Positions 26,136-33,482 of a stretch of 64,000 bases of DNA are shown piece after piece. Location: positions 56,484 through 120,483 of the forward strand of contig NZ_JACIZD010000006.1 in the NCBI RefSeq assembly GCF_014359565.1. Direction: 5' to 3'. A program made the position numbers and the translations under genes. The notes below the pieces were generated by a model that was given only the letters and a program-made list of their open reading frames with translations, made no database searches and was not told the origin of the DNA. How positions within the stretch are numbered: the stretch's first letter is position 1; every line of letters begins with the position of its first letter. Origin of the DNA: Immundisolibacter sp. Lineage in GTDB: Bacteria; Pseudomonadota; Gammaproteobacteria; Immundisolibacterales; Immundisolibacteraceae.

Positions 26136-27980
26136 TCATCGCCCGGTCGGCGCATAGCGCACGGTGAACATGATGTTGCGTCCATCTTCGTTGAACAGGC
26201 GCGCCGTGCGGTAGTCGTTGTCCAGCAGATTGGCGAGCTTGCCTTCCAGCGACCAGTCCCGGCGCAGGGCGTAGGCGGCGCGCAGGTCGAGCGTCACATA
26301 GCCGCCCAGGGGGTGCTGGTTGGCCAGGTCGTCGTAGCGCCGGCCCTCGCCGTAGAGGCTGCCGCCGAGCCGCCAGGCGCCCACGGCGCGGTCGGCGTCC
26401 AGGCGCGCCATGAGCTTGGCGCGGCGCGGCAGCTGATGGCCGCGGTTGGCGTCGTGGCCGCGGTTTTCCGGGTCCAGCGCCGACAGGTTGGCGGCCAGGT
26501 CCCAGGCGGCGAGCTGGGTGCTGGCGATGGCCTCCAGGCCGCGGATGCGCGCCTTGTCGATGTTTACCGGCGTGAAGCTGGCATCGAAGCCGATCAGCTG
26601 GTCGATCTTGGTCTGATAGGCGTTCACGGACCAGGTCAGCGCCGCCACTTCGCCGGCCAGGCCCAGCTCGTAGCTGTCCGATTCCTCGGGCTTCAGGTTC
26701 GGGTTGCCGAAGAACGGGTAGTAGAGCTCGTTGAAGGTCGGCGCCTTGAAGGCGCTGCCCCAGGAGGCCATCGCCCGCAGCGTCGGCGAGAAGCGATAGC
26801 CCCAGGCCAGCGAGCCGGTGGTGTGGCCGCCGAACTGCTGGTTGCGGTCGCGGCGCGCGGCGGCGCTCAGCTCATGGCTGCCGAACTGGCCCTGGTACTG
26901 CACGAAGCCGGCGGCGTTGTCGCGCGAGCCCCGGTCGTAGCGGGTGGTGCTGCTGACGCGGTCGTCGAGCCAGTCGCCGCCGAGCGTCAGGCGCTGTGCG
27001 GCGCCGAGGCGAAACACGTTCAGCCAGCTGGCGCTGCGCCGCTCGGTGTCGTAAGCGCTGTTGAACCTGCCATCGTAGAAGTTGTCGCTCAGGTCCCGGC
27101 TGCGTCCGCCGGACAGCGTCATCTGCCAGGCCGGCAGCACCTGCCAGTCGACCAGGGCGCCGATGACGTCCTGCGTGAAGTCCGAACTGTTGGACGAGAA
27201 CACGCTGCCGTCGTACTCGTTGTCGCCTGCGGCGCGCAGGTAATGCGCTTCGGCGCGCAGCGTGTCGCTGAGGCGGTAGCCGGCGCGGGCCGACAGCCCG
27301 GTGTTGCGGTAGCCGTCGTCGTCCGGCTCGCTCACGAAGCAGCCGGCCCCAAGCGCCCCCGAGCGCACCTCGCAGGCGTTGAAGCCCTGCGTTTCCAGAT
27401 GACTGGCGCCCACATTGAACCAACCCCGCTCGCCGCCGCCGGACAGGCCGGCGCTGTAGTCCTGCGTGGCGTGGCTGCCGCCGCCCAGACTCAGGCGCGG
27501 CGTGAGTGCCCCGCCGCCCTTGCGGGTGAAAATCTGGATCACGCCGCCGATGGCGTCGGCGCCGTACAGGCTCGAGCGCGGGCCGCGCACTACCTCGATG
27601 CGCTCCACCTGGTCGATGGGGATGTCCTGGAACGACGCCGTGCCCAGCGTCGCGGAGCCGACGCGGATGCCGTCGATCAGCACCAGCACGTGATCGGACT
27701 CGGTTCCGCGCAGGAATACTGAGCTGGCCTTGCCCAGGCCGCCGTTGTTGCTGAAGGCCAGCCCCGGCACGCCGCGCAGGGCTTCCTGCACGGAGCTGGC
27801 CTGGCGGCGTTCGATCTGGGCCCGGTCGATGACCGTCACCGAGGCCAGCGTGTCGACGTTCGACTGCGGCGTGCGGCCGGCCGTGATGTTGATGGTCAGG
27901 GGTGTGTCGTCGGCGGCCTGAAGGCTGGCTGCAAAAAAAACCAGTCCGGCCGTGAGGCCGAGCCTGCTTGCGTGGATCAT
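26136..27980 (-). CDS. btuB: TonB-dependent vitamin B12 receptor BtuB
   Basis: The 614-residue outer-membrane protein has a signal peptide (LGLTAGLVFFAASLQAA). A plug domain follows with LASVTVIDRAQIERRQ (TonB-box region and plug start), LRGTESDHVLVLIDGIRVGS and VERIEVVRGPRSSLYGADAIGG. A long beta-barrel ends in RNIMFTVRYAPTGR; BtuB-like barrels normally end in an aromatic residue, whereas this one has short residues after Tyr. Length matches BtuB (about 600). The cobalamin riboswitch directly upstream supports B12 as substrate over iron siderophores. It is the first gene of the B12 operon. Confidence 0.9.
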   Translation of the reverse strand: MIHASRLGLTAGLVFFAASLQAADDTPLTINITAGRTPQSNVDTLASVTVIDRAQIERRQASSVQEALRGVPGLAFSNNGGLGKASSVFLRGTESDHVLVLIDGIRVGSATLGTASFQDIPIDQVERIEVVRGPRSSLYGADAIGGVIQIFTRKGGGALTPRLSLGGGSHATQDYSAGLSGGGERGWFNVGASHLETQGFNACEVRSGALGAGCFVSEPDDDGYRNTGLSARAGYRLSDTLRAEAHYLRAAGDNEYDGSVFSSNSSDFTQDVIGALVDWQVLPAWQMTLSGGRSRDLSDNFYDGRFNSAYDTERRSASWLNVFRLGAAQRLTLGGDWLDDRVSSTTRYDRGSRDNAAGFVQYQGQFGSHELSAAARRDRNQQFGGHTTGSLAWGYRFSPTLRAMASWGSAFKAPTFNELYYPFFGNPNLKPEESDSYELGLAGEVAALTWSVNAYQTKIDQLIGFDASFTPVNIDKARIRGLEAIASTQLAAWDLAANLSALDPENRGHDANRGHQLPRRAKLMARLDADRAVGAWRLGGSLYGEGRRYDDLANQHPLGGYVTLDLRAAYALRRDWSLEGKLANLLDNDYRTARLFNEDGRNIMFTVRYAPTGR

Positions 27981-28104
27981 CGGGATACTCCTGCTCGCGC
28001 TCACCCGCGTGAGAGCTGGTTCGGTTTCAAAACCGGCAAGCAGGGGAAAGCGCGCGGCACGGCGGCCGCAGGGCGGCACACCCTCCCGGCGCATCGCCCA
28101 CCGC

Positions 28105-28325
28105 AATGCCGACCAAAGTGCCTCGGGCCGGTCTCCGGACTTGCGAGTGGGGCGTGAACCCCGGCTGCGGCGCCTTCCCATGCCGATGGCACAGTGGCAT
28201 TTCGCCGCAGCTTGACTCGCTTACCGTTGCGGGGGCAGTGCCGGAATTGTTCGTCAGGAACGCACCGGCTTCCCGTTTCATCCCGCAGGCGAAGGCCCTT
28301 GGGACACCACGAAGCGGCCGGCATG
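28105..28325 (-). ncRNA. Cobalamin riboswitch controlling the btuB-to-cobC operon
   Basis: Read on the minus strand, the leader shows the cobalamin-element signatures in order. First come GATGAAACGGGAAGCCGGTG (28285-28266 region) and ACTGCCCCCGCAACGGT. Then follow a long arm with CATGGGAAGGCGCCGCAG and the B12 box AAGTCCGGAGACCGGCC at about 28142-28126. It ends about 125 bases before btuB. Adenosylcobalamin binding should repress btuB and, through read-through, the downstream B12 genes. The boundaries are approximate, and I did not fold the expression platform. Confidence 0.92.
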
Positions 28326-28413
28326 GTAGGCGGCCGCGGGCGCAGGCGTCAACGCGCTGCGCGGTGCATGCGCTCGGCTATCATCGGTGGCAGGTCACGG
28401 TCGGGGAGGGTGG

Positions 28414-29103
28414 ATGGCGATGCTGGCAAGGCTGTTGCGCCGCATCGGCAGTCGGCGCCGATTGCCGGCAAGCGGTCCTGACGTGGACGCGGCGCAGCTG
28501 TTCACGGATTTTTTCCGGCGCAACAAATGGGGTGGCCGGCACTCGCTGTCCGGCACCGGCTCGGACGCCGACCAGACGCGGGTGATCGTGCAGGAACTGC
28601 CGCTGCTGCTGCGGCGGCTGGGCGTGCGCAGCATGCTGGACGTCCCGTGCGGGGACTTCGAGTGGATGAAGCGGGTCGATCTGGCCGGCATCGAGTACTG
28701 CGGTGCCGACATCGTGGCGCCGCTGATCGATGCCAACCGGCGCCGCCACGCGCGGCCGGGGGTGGAATTCCAAGTGCTCGATCTGACCCGTGACCGCCTG
28801 CCGGCGGTGGATCTGGTGCTGTGCCGCGATTGCCTGGTGCACCTGTCGTTTGCCCAGGCGCAGCAGGCGCTGGCCAACATCTGCGCCAGCGGGGCGCGCT
28901 ATCTACTCACCACCACGTTTACCGGGCGATCGGAGAATGCCGATATCCCGACCGGCAAGTGGCGTGCGCTGAATCTGCAGCGGCCGCCGTTCAACCTGCC
29001 GCCGCCGCTTGAACTCATCAATGAACGCTGCACCGAGAAGGACGGCCGCTACGCCGACAAATCCCTCGGTCTGTGGGCGCTGGCCGGTTTGCGGCAGGCA
29101 TGA
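28414..29103 (+). CDS. Class I SAM-dependent methyltransferase, substrate unknown
   Basis: The 229-residue protein has motif I as LDVPCGDFEWMKRV and acidic motif II at YCGADIVAPLID. Motif-IV-like VDLVLCRDCLVHLSF follows, and then TTTFTGRSENADIPTGKWR. This resembles a family of uncharacterised bacterial methyltransferases. GGGGAGGG stands just before the ATG at 28414, better than the GTG at 28387. It is divergent from the riboswitch leader and convergent with rlmJ. There is no biosynthetic context, so the substrate (small molecule or glycan) cannot be inferred. Confidence 0.7.
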   Translation: MAMLARLLRRIGSRRRLPASGPDVDAAQLFTDFFRRNKWGGRHSLSGTGSDADQTRVIVQELPLLLRRLGVRSMLDVPCGDFEWMKRVDLAGIEYCGADIVAPLIDANRRRHARPGVEFQVLDLTRDRLPAVDLVLCRDCLVHLSFAQAQQALANICASGARYLLTTTFTGRSENADIPTGKWRALNLQRPPFNLPPPLELINERCTEKDGRYADKSLGLWALAGLRQA

Positions 29104-29139
29104 GCGCGTGGTCGATCCGGCCGCCGGTGCGCAGGCAGG

Positions 29140-29982
29140 CTATTCAGGCACCAGCCAGCCCACCTGTCCCTGGCCGCTGCCGGGGGCAAGCAGGGCAGCC
29201 AGTGCCGGCAGCGCGGCCTGCATCTGGGGCACGAAACCCCACGGCGGATTGATCACCAGCACGCCGCAGCCATGCAGCATGCCGCCCTGCACCAGCGGCG
29301 TCAGGCGCAGCTCCACCTGCAGGATGCGGCGCAGGCCGGCGTCCTTGAGCTGCCGCTTGAGGCCAGCGATGGGGCCCTCGTCCTTGAGCGGGTACCACAG
29401 CGCGTACACGCCAGTGGCAAAGCGTTTGTGGGCTGCCAGCAGCTCGCGCGGCAGGCGCGGCAGCTCGCCCGGCTGCTCGTAGGGTGGGTCGATCAGCACC
29501 AGGCCGCGGCGCTCGCGCGGCGGCAAATAGGCCTTCAATGCCTGGTAGCCGTCCATCTGTTGCAGGGTGATCGGCCCGTGGCCGCGACAGGCTTCGCCCA
29601 GGGTGGCGAATTCCAGCGGATTGAGCTCGCAGGCGATCAGGCGGTCCTGCGGCCGGGCCACAGCGGCGGCGATCAGCGGCGAGCCCGGATAGCGGCGCAG
29701 CGTCCCGTCATTGCCCAGCAGCGGACGGATAACGCTCAGGTAATCGGCCAGCGCCTCCGGCAACGGCCCTGCGGCCTGCCACAGGCGGCCGATGCCGTGC
29801 CGGTACTCGCCGGTCTTTTGCGACGGCGGGGCGTTCAGGTCGTAGTCACCCGCGCCGGCATGGGTGTCCAGAAAGCACCAGGCGGATTCCTTGCGCGACA
29901 GGCCGCGCAGCAGTGCGACCAGGCAGACGTGCTTCATCACGTCGGCAAAATTGCCGGCGTGAAAGGCGTGGCGGTAGTTCAT
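29140..29982 (-). CDS. rlmJ: 23S rRNA (adenine(2030)-N(6))-methyltransferase RlmJ
   Basis: The 280-residue protein begins MNYRHAFHAGNFADVMKHVC, the diagnostic RlmJ N-terminus. It contains FLDTHAGAGDYDL and the N6-adenine methyltransferase motif IDPPYEQPGE (Asp-Pro-Pro-Tyr). It methylates A2030 of 23S rRNA. Length equals the family norm. It follows the peptidyl-prolyl isomerase gene on the same strand but is separated by a terminator. Confidence 0.95.
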   Translation of the reverse strand: MNYRHAFHAGNFADVMKHVCLVALLRGLSRKESAWCFLDTHAGAGDYDLNAPPSQKTGEYRHGIGRLWQAAGPLPEALADYLSVIRPLLGNDGTLRRYPGSPLIAAAVARPQDRLIACELNPLEFATLGEACRGHGPITLQQMDGYQALKAYLPPRERRGLVLIDPPYEQPGELPRLPRELLAAHKRFATGVYALWYPLKDEGPIAGLKRQLKDAGLRRILQVELRLTPLVQGGMLHGCGVLVINPPWGFVPQMQAALPALAALLAPGSGQGQVGWLVPE

Positions 29983-30008
29983 CGGTGTGACCGTCCGGGC
30001 GGCGGCCG

Positions 30009-30047
30009 GAAAACGGGCGGCGGGGCCACTGGCCGGACCCCGCCGCC
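30009..30047 (-). terminator. Rho-independent terminator after the FKBP gene
   Basis: GGCGGCGGGG (30015-30024) and CCCCGCCGCC (30037-30046) form a perfect 10-bp stem. On the minus strand it is followed by CGTTTTCC, a short U-tract, right after the isomerase stop codon. Confidence 0.65.
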
Positions 30048-30063
30048 GATCCTGCAGATGGGC

Positions 30064-30747
30064 TTATTTCGGCGCGGCGGCGGCGATGTCCAGCAACTCG
30101 ATCTCGAACACCAGGGTCTGGTTGGGACCGATGGCGCGACCGGCGCCCTGGGCGCCGTACGCCAGTTCCGGCGGCAGCACGATCTTCCACTTCGAGCCCT
30201 TGGGCATCAGCACCAACGCTTCCTGCCAGCCGGGGATGATCTGGTTGACCTGAAAGGTGGCCGGTTCGCTGCGCTTGTAGGAGCTGTCGAACTCGGTGCC
30301 ATCCGGCAACGTGCCGCGGTAGTGAACCTTGACCGTGTCGGTGGCCTTGGGCTTGGCGCCCTTGCCCTCGGTCAGGACCTGATACAGCAGGCCGGATTCG
30401 GTTTTCTTGACGCCCTTGGTCTTGGCGAAGTCGGCCCGGAAGGCGCTCCCGTCCTTGGCGTTCTTGTCGCCGGCGGCCTTGGCCTTGCCTTCCATGTCGG
30501 TGCGCAGCTTGTCGAGTGCGGCCTGCAGGGCGGCCGGCTCGGCGGCCGGCTTGGCACCGGACAGGGCGTCCTTGAGGCCATCCGCGGCGGCCGCCGGGTC
30601 CAGTGGCAGACCGTCGCGCTTGGCGTTGGCGCCGAATTGGTAGCCGATGGCGTACGCGGCTTTCTGCTCGTCGGTGGTCAGGGTCGCGGCGATGGCGGCG
30701 GTGGAAAAAATGGCGGCGATGGCCACCGGCAGGGCGGTGCGAAGCAT
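30064..30747 (-). CDS. Periplasmic FKBP-type peptidyl-prolyl isomerase (FkpA/Mip-like)
   Basis: The 227-residue protein has a signal peptide (LRTALPVAIAAIFSTAAIAA). A helical dimerisation domain follows with TDEQKAAYAIGYQFG (about residues 22-115). The C-terminal FKBP domain has VKVHYRGTLPDGTEFDSSY, FQVNQIIPGWQEAL and PPELAYGAQGAG. This is the Mip/FkpA architecture, a chaperone-isomerase for envelope proteins. I start at 30747 because this ATG begins the signal peptide; longer readings lack it. It is divergent from the first Rieske operon. Confidence 0.9.
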   Translation of the reverse strand: MLRTALPVAIAAIFSTAAIAATLTTDEQKAAYAIGYQFGANAKRDGLPLDPAAAADGLKDALSGAKPAAEPAALQAALDKLRTDMEGKAKAAGDKNAKDGSAFRADFAKTKGVKKTESGLLYQVLTEGKGAKPKATDTVKVHYRGTLPDGTEFDSSYKRSEPATFQVNQIIPGWQEALVLMPKGSKWKIVLPPELAYGAQGAGRAIGPNQTLVFEIELLDIAAAAPK

Positions 30748-30848
30748 GGTGTTCTCGGGTTGCGCAGAGGGGGAACGGCCGGTGGCCGCGAGAAAGGCGC
30801 GCCATGATCCCACAACGGCCCTTGCTTGGGGCATCCACCACCGGCTAT

Positions 30849-30867
30849 AAACCGATCGGCCGTTTAC
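30849..30867. promoter_or_regulatory. Shared catabolic promoter box, copy 1
   Basis: AAACCGATCGGCCGTTTAC contains the palindromic core CCGATCGG. It lies 23-41 bases before the first Rieske alpha gene. Sixteen bases (CCGATCGGCCGTTTAC) recur exactly, inverted, before the second Rieske alpha gene. CTATAA just upstream could be part of a -10 element. Confidence 0.5.
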
Positions 30868-30889
30868 CCCATCACGAGGAGGGACCCTC

Positions 30890-32221
30890 ATGGCCAGCTT
30901 CACGCCCGCCGATCTGGCGGCCCTGGTCGATGCCGACCACGGGCTGCTGAGCCCGCGCATCTTCCAGGACCCAGCCATCTACCAGCAGGAGCTCGAGCGC
31001 GTATTCACGCGCTGCTGGCTGTTCCTGGCGCACGACAGCCAGTTCAAAAATCCGGGTGACTTCTTCGCCACCTACATGGCCGAAGACCCGGTGCTGGTGG
31101 TGCGCCAGAAGGACGGCTCGATCAACGCCTTCCTGAATCAATGCCGCCACCGCGGCATGCGGCTGTGCCGCGCCGACAGCGGCAACGCCAGGGCGTTTAC
31201 CTGTTCCTACCACGGCTGGGCTTACGACATGGGCGGCAACCTGGTCGAGGTGCCGTTCGAGAAGGAAGCCTACGGCCAGGTGGACAAGGTGCGCTGGAGC
31301 CCGCGCCGGGTGCCGCGGGTGGAGGTCTACAAGGGCCTGGTGTTCGGCTGCTGGGACGCCGACGTGCCGCCGGTGGCCGAGTACCTGGGCGACATGGCCT
31401 GGTACGTGGATTTGTTTCTGGACCGCATGCCCGGTGGCACCGAGGCCATCGGCGGCGTGCACAAGTGGGTGATCCGCTGCAACTGGAAATTCGCCGCCGA
31501 GCAGTTCTGCTCGGACATGTACCACGCCCCGTTCAGCCATTCCTCGCCGGTGCTGGCCAGCCTGCCGCCGGATGTCGATCCCGGCCAGGCCGGCTGGCCG
31601 ATGAAGGGCAAGCAGTTCAGCTCGGCGCTGGGCCACGGCACCGGGTTTTTCATGGACACGCCGGAGTTCCTGTTCCCACTGCTGGGCGAGACGGCCGCCG
31701 GCTACTACATGCAAAGCGGCGCCACCGCCGTCACCGAGCGCCTGGGCGAGGTGCGCGGCGTGCGCATGAACGGTGCCCACATGACGGTGTTCCCGACGCT
31801 GTCGTTCCTGCCCGGCATCAACACGCTGCGGGTATGGCACCCGCGTGGTCCGGACGAGATCGAAATCTGGGCCTGGACGCTGGTCGACAAGGCTGCGCCG
31901 GCCGAGGTCAAGGAGGCCTACCGCAAGGCCGTGCTGCGCACCTTCTCGCCGGGCGGCATCCTGGAGCAGGACGACGGCGAGAACTGGACCGAGATTCAAA
32001 AGGTCCTGCGCGGCCATGTGGCGCGCCAGCAGCCGTTCAACGCCCAGATGGGGCTGGGCATGGACCGCAGTGACGATCCTGACCTGCCCGGCCGTATCGG
32101 TTACGTCTATGGCGAACTGGCGGCGCGCGGCCTGTACCGCCGCTGGGCGCAGGTGATGGGCGCGCAAAGCTGGGCGGAACTGACCCCGCAGGGTATCGGC
32201 GAGGTGGCGCGCCATGGCTGA
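30890..32221 (+). CDS. Rieske ring-hydroxylating dioxygenase alpha subunit 1
   Basis: The 443-residue catalytic subunit has a Rieske [2Fe-2S] domain with ligands Cys85, His87, Cys105 and His108 (CRHRG and CSYHGW). The mononuclear iron site follows with bridging Asp209 and ligands His212 and His217 in SDMYHAPFSH. The domain order, the presence of a beta subunit and the length fit the biphenyl/naphthalene/benzoate group of multicomponent dioxygenases that make cis-dihydrodiols. GAGGAGGG precedes the start. The ferredoxin and reductase are not nearby. The substrate is unknown; a PAH or aromatic acid is possible. Confidence 0.88.
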   Translation: MASFTPADLAALVDADHGLLSPRIFQDPAIYQQELERVFTRCWLFLAHDSQFKNPGDFFATYMAEDPVLVVRQKDGSINAFLNQCRHRGMRLCRADSGNARAFTCSYHGWAYDMGGNLVEVPFEKEAYGQVDKVRWSPRRVPRVEVYKGLVFGCWDADVPPVAEYLGDMAWYVDLFLDRMPGGTEAIGGVHKWVIRCNWKFAAEQFCSDMYHAPFSHSSPVLASLPPDVDPGQAGWPMKGKQFSSALGHGTGFFMDTPEFLFPLLGETAAGYYMQSGATAVTERLGEVRGVRMNGAHMTVFPTLSFLPGINTLRVWHPRGPDEIEIWAWTLVDKAAPAEVKEAYRKAVLRTFSPGGILEQDDGENWTEIQKVLRGHVARQQPFNAQMGLGMDRSDDPDLPGRIGYVYGELAARGLYRRWAQVMGAQSWAELTPQGIGEVARHG

Positions 32222-32750
32222 GGCCTTTCTGCCGGCGCGGGTGGCGCCGCACTTGCAGCAGGAGATCGAACAGTTCCTGTACGCCGAGGCGGCGCTGCTG
32301 GACGCGCGTGAGTTCGACACCTGGCTGAGCTTGCTGGCCGAGGACCTGCACTACTTCATGCCGACCCGGCGCACCACGCTGCGCCGCGAGCGTGACCGCG
32401 AATACTCGGCTGCCGACGAGGTGGCCCTGTTCGACGAGGACAAACCCAGCATGGTGGTGCGCGTGCGGCGCCTGAACACGGGCCTGGCCTGGGCCGAGGA
32501 GCCGCCGTCGCGCACCCGGCACCTGGTCAGCAATGTCCGAATTGCGGATCAGGGCAGCGGCGAGTACACCGTAAACAGCTACTTCGCCCTGCACCGCAGT
32601 CGCCTGGAGCGGGACGTGGACCTGTTCTATGGCGAGCGCATCGACCGCCTGCGGCGGGTGGACAGCGCGTTCGGCTTCCAGATCGCCCGGCGCACCATCC
32701 ATCTCGACCAAGCCACCGTGCTGGCGCCGAATCTTTCGATGTTTTTCTGA
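32214..32750 (+). CDS. Rieske dioxygenase beta subunit 1
   Basis: The 178-residue protein has the NTF2-like beta-subunit fold: EIEQFLYAEAALLDAREFDTWLSLLAEDLHYFMP at the N-terminus and LDQATVLAPNLSMFF at the C-terminus, the usual ending. It overlaps the alpha gene by eight bases, so the two are coupled and should assemble as an alpha3beta3 hexamer. Length is normal. Confidence 0.9.
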   Translation: MAEAFLPARVAPHLQQEIEQFLYAEAALLDAREFDTWLSLLAEDLHYFMPTRRTTLRRERDREYSAADEVALFDEDKPSMVVRVRRLNTGLAWAEEPPSRTRHLVSNVRIADQGSGEYTVNSYFALHRSRLERDVDLFYGERIDRLRRVDSAFGFQIARRTIHLDQATVLAPNLSMFF

Positions 32751-32760
32751 AGGCCCGCGG

Positions 32761-32793
32761 CGGCGCACGCCGGCCGGGCGGGTGCGCCGTTCT
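32761..32793 (+). terminator. Hairpin after the first Rieske operon
   Basis: CGGCGCAC and GTGCGCCG form an 8-bp stem followed by TTCTGCTT, between the beta subunit and the convergent ydbL gene. Confidence 0.45.
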
Positions 32794-32832
32794 GCTTGCC
32801 GTGGGCTGGCGGCGAGAGTTTTTGCGCCGGCC

Positions 32833-33423
32833 TTATTTCTGTTTCCAGCCGCTTGAGTCCTGGTACCACCAGCCCGGCTGGGCCTTGGCGACCCAGCGCT
32901 GCGCGAACACGCTCTGGATCTGTCCTGCCCACTGCGGCTGGCCGTTGGCGTTGGCGATCTGCTGGTACAGGGCCAGGCGGTCGCGGTTCTCATCGGCCAC
33001 CAGCGCCTTGACGGCGTTGCGCTGGGCCAGTGGCACGGCGTTTGGATCGCGCACGGCGACCAGCCCGTCGCCGGTGAGGCCGACAGCGCCGGAATCGAAA
33101 TACGGCTTCAGTGAGCTGAAACGGGCTTCCAGCGAGGCCTTGACGCGCTGCACCTCCGGTGAGGAGATGTCGATGTCCGGCTGCGCGGCATGTGCCGGGG
33201 AGATCACGAAATCCAGTGCCGCGACCAGGAAGCGCGACGGCAGACTCGATTGCGGCGGCACGACGGTGCCACCGGGCCTGGGCGTGTCCTTGTCCCAGAC
33301 GTCGTCGATGATGCGATCGGCCGCCTTCTCGGCCGCTGCGGCCGGGAAGTAGACGTTGATCGTGACGCAGGCTGCGCACAGAAACAGTGCCAGCAGGGTA
33401 GGCACCGAAATTGCCCGTTTCAT
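32833..33423 (-). CDS. YdbL/DUF1318-family lipoprotein
   Basis: The 196-residue protein has a lipoprotein signal (TLLALFLCAAC, with Cys as the lipidated residue) followed by VTINVYFPAAAAEKAADRII. The C-terminal half (VKALVADENRDRLALYQQIA to ARVGW-like VAKAQPGWWYQ) matches YdbL/DUF1318. AAGGAGG precedes the ATG at 33423. E. coli has ydbH-ynbE-ydbL, linked to envelope lipid transport. Here the gene follows a ydbH homologue by 59 bases and no separate ynbE is seen. The lipoprotein N-terminus may therefore replace YnbE (inference). Confidence 0.78.
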   Translation of the reverse strand: MKRAISVPTLLALFLCAACVTINVYFPAAAAEKAADRIIDDVWDKDTPRPGGTVVPPQSSLPSRFLVAALDFVISPAHAAQPDIDISSPEVQRVKASLEARFSSLKPYFDSGAVGLTGDGLVAVRDPNAVPLAQRNAVKALVADENRDRLALYQQIANANGQPQWAGQIQSVFAQRWVAKAQPGWWYQDSSGWKQK

Positions 33424-33482
33424 GAAAACCTCCTTTACCGATTGAAAAGTATTGCCGAGCGCATCGCCCACGCCGATCGCAA

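Noticed and set aside
26043..27722. A 559-codon open frame opposite btuB
   Set aside because: BtuB has signal peptide, plug and barrel motifs; the opposite frame is low-complexity Ala/Gly/Val/Arg sequence without a ribosome site.
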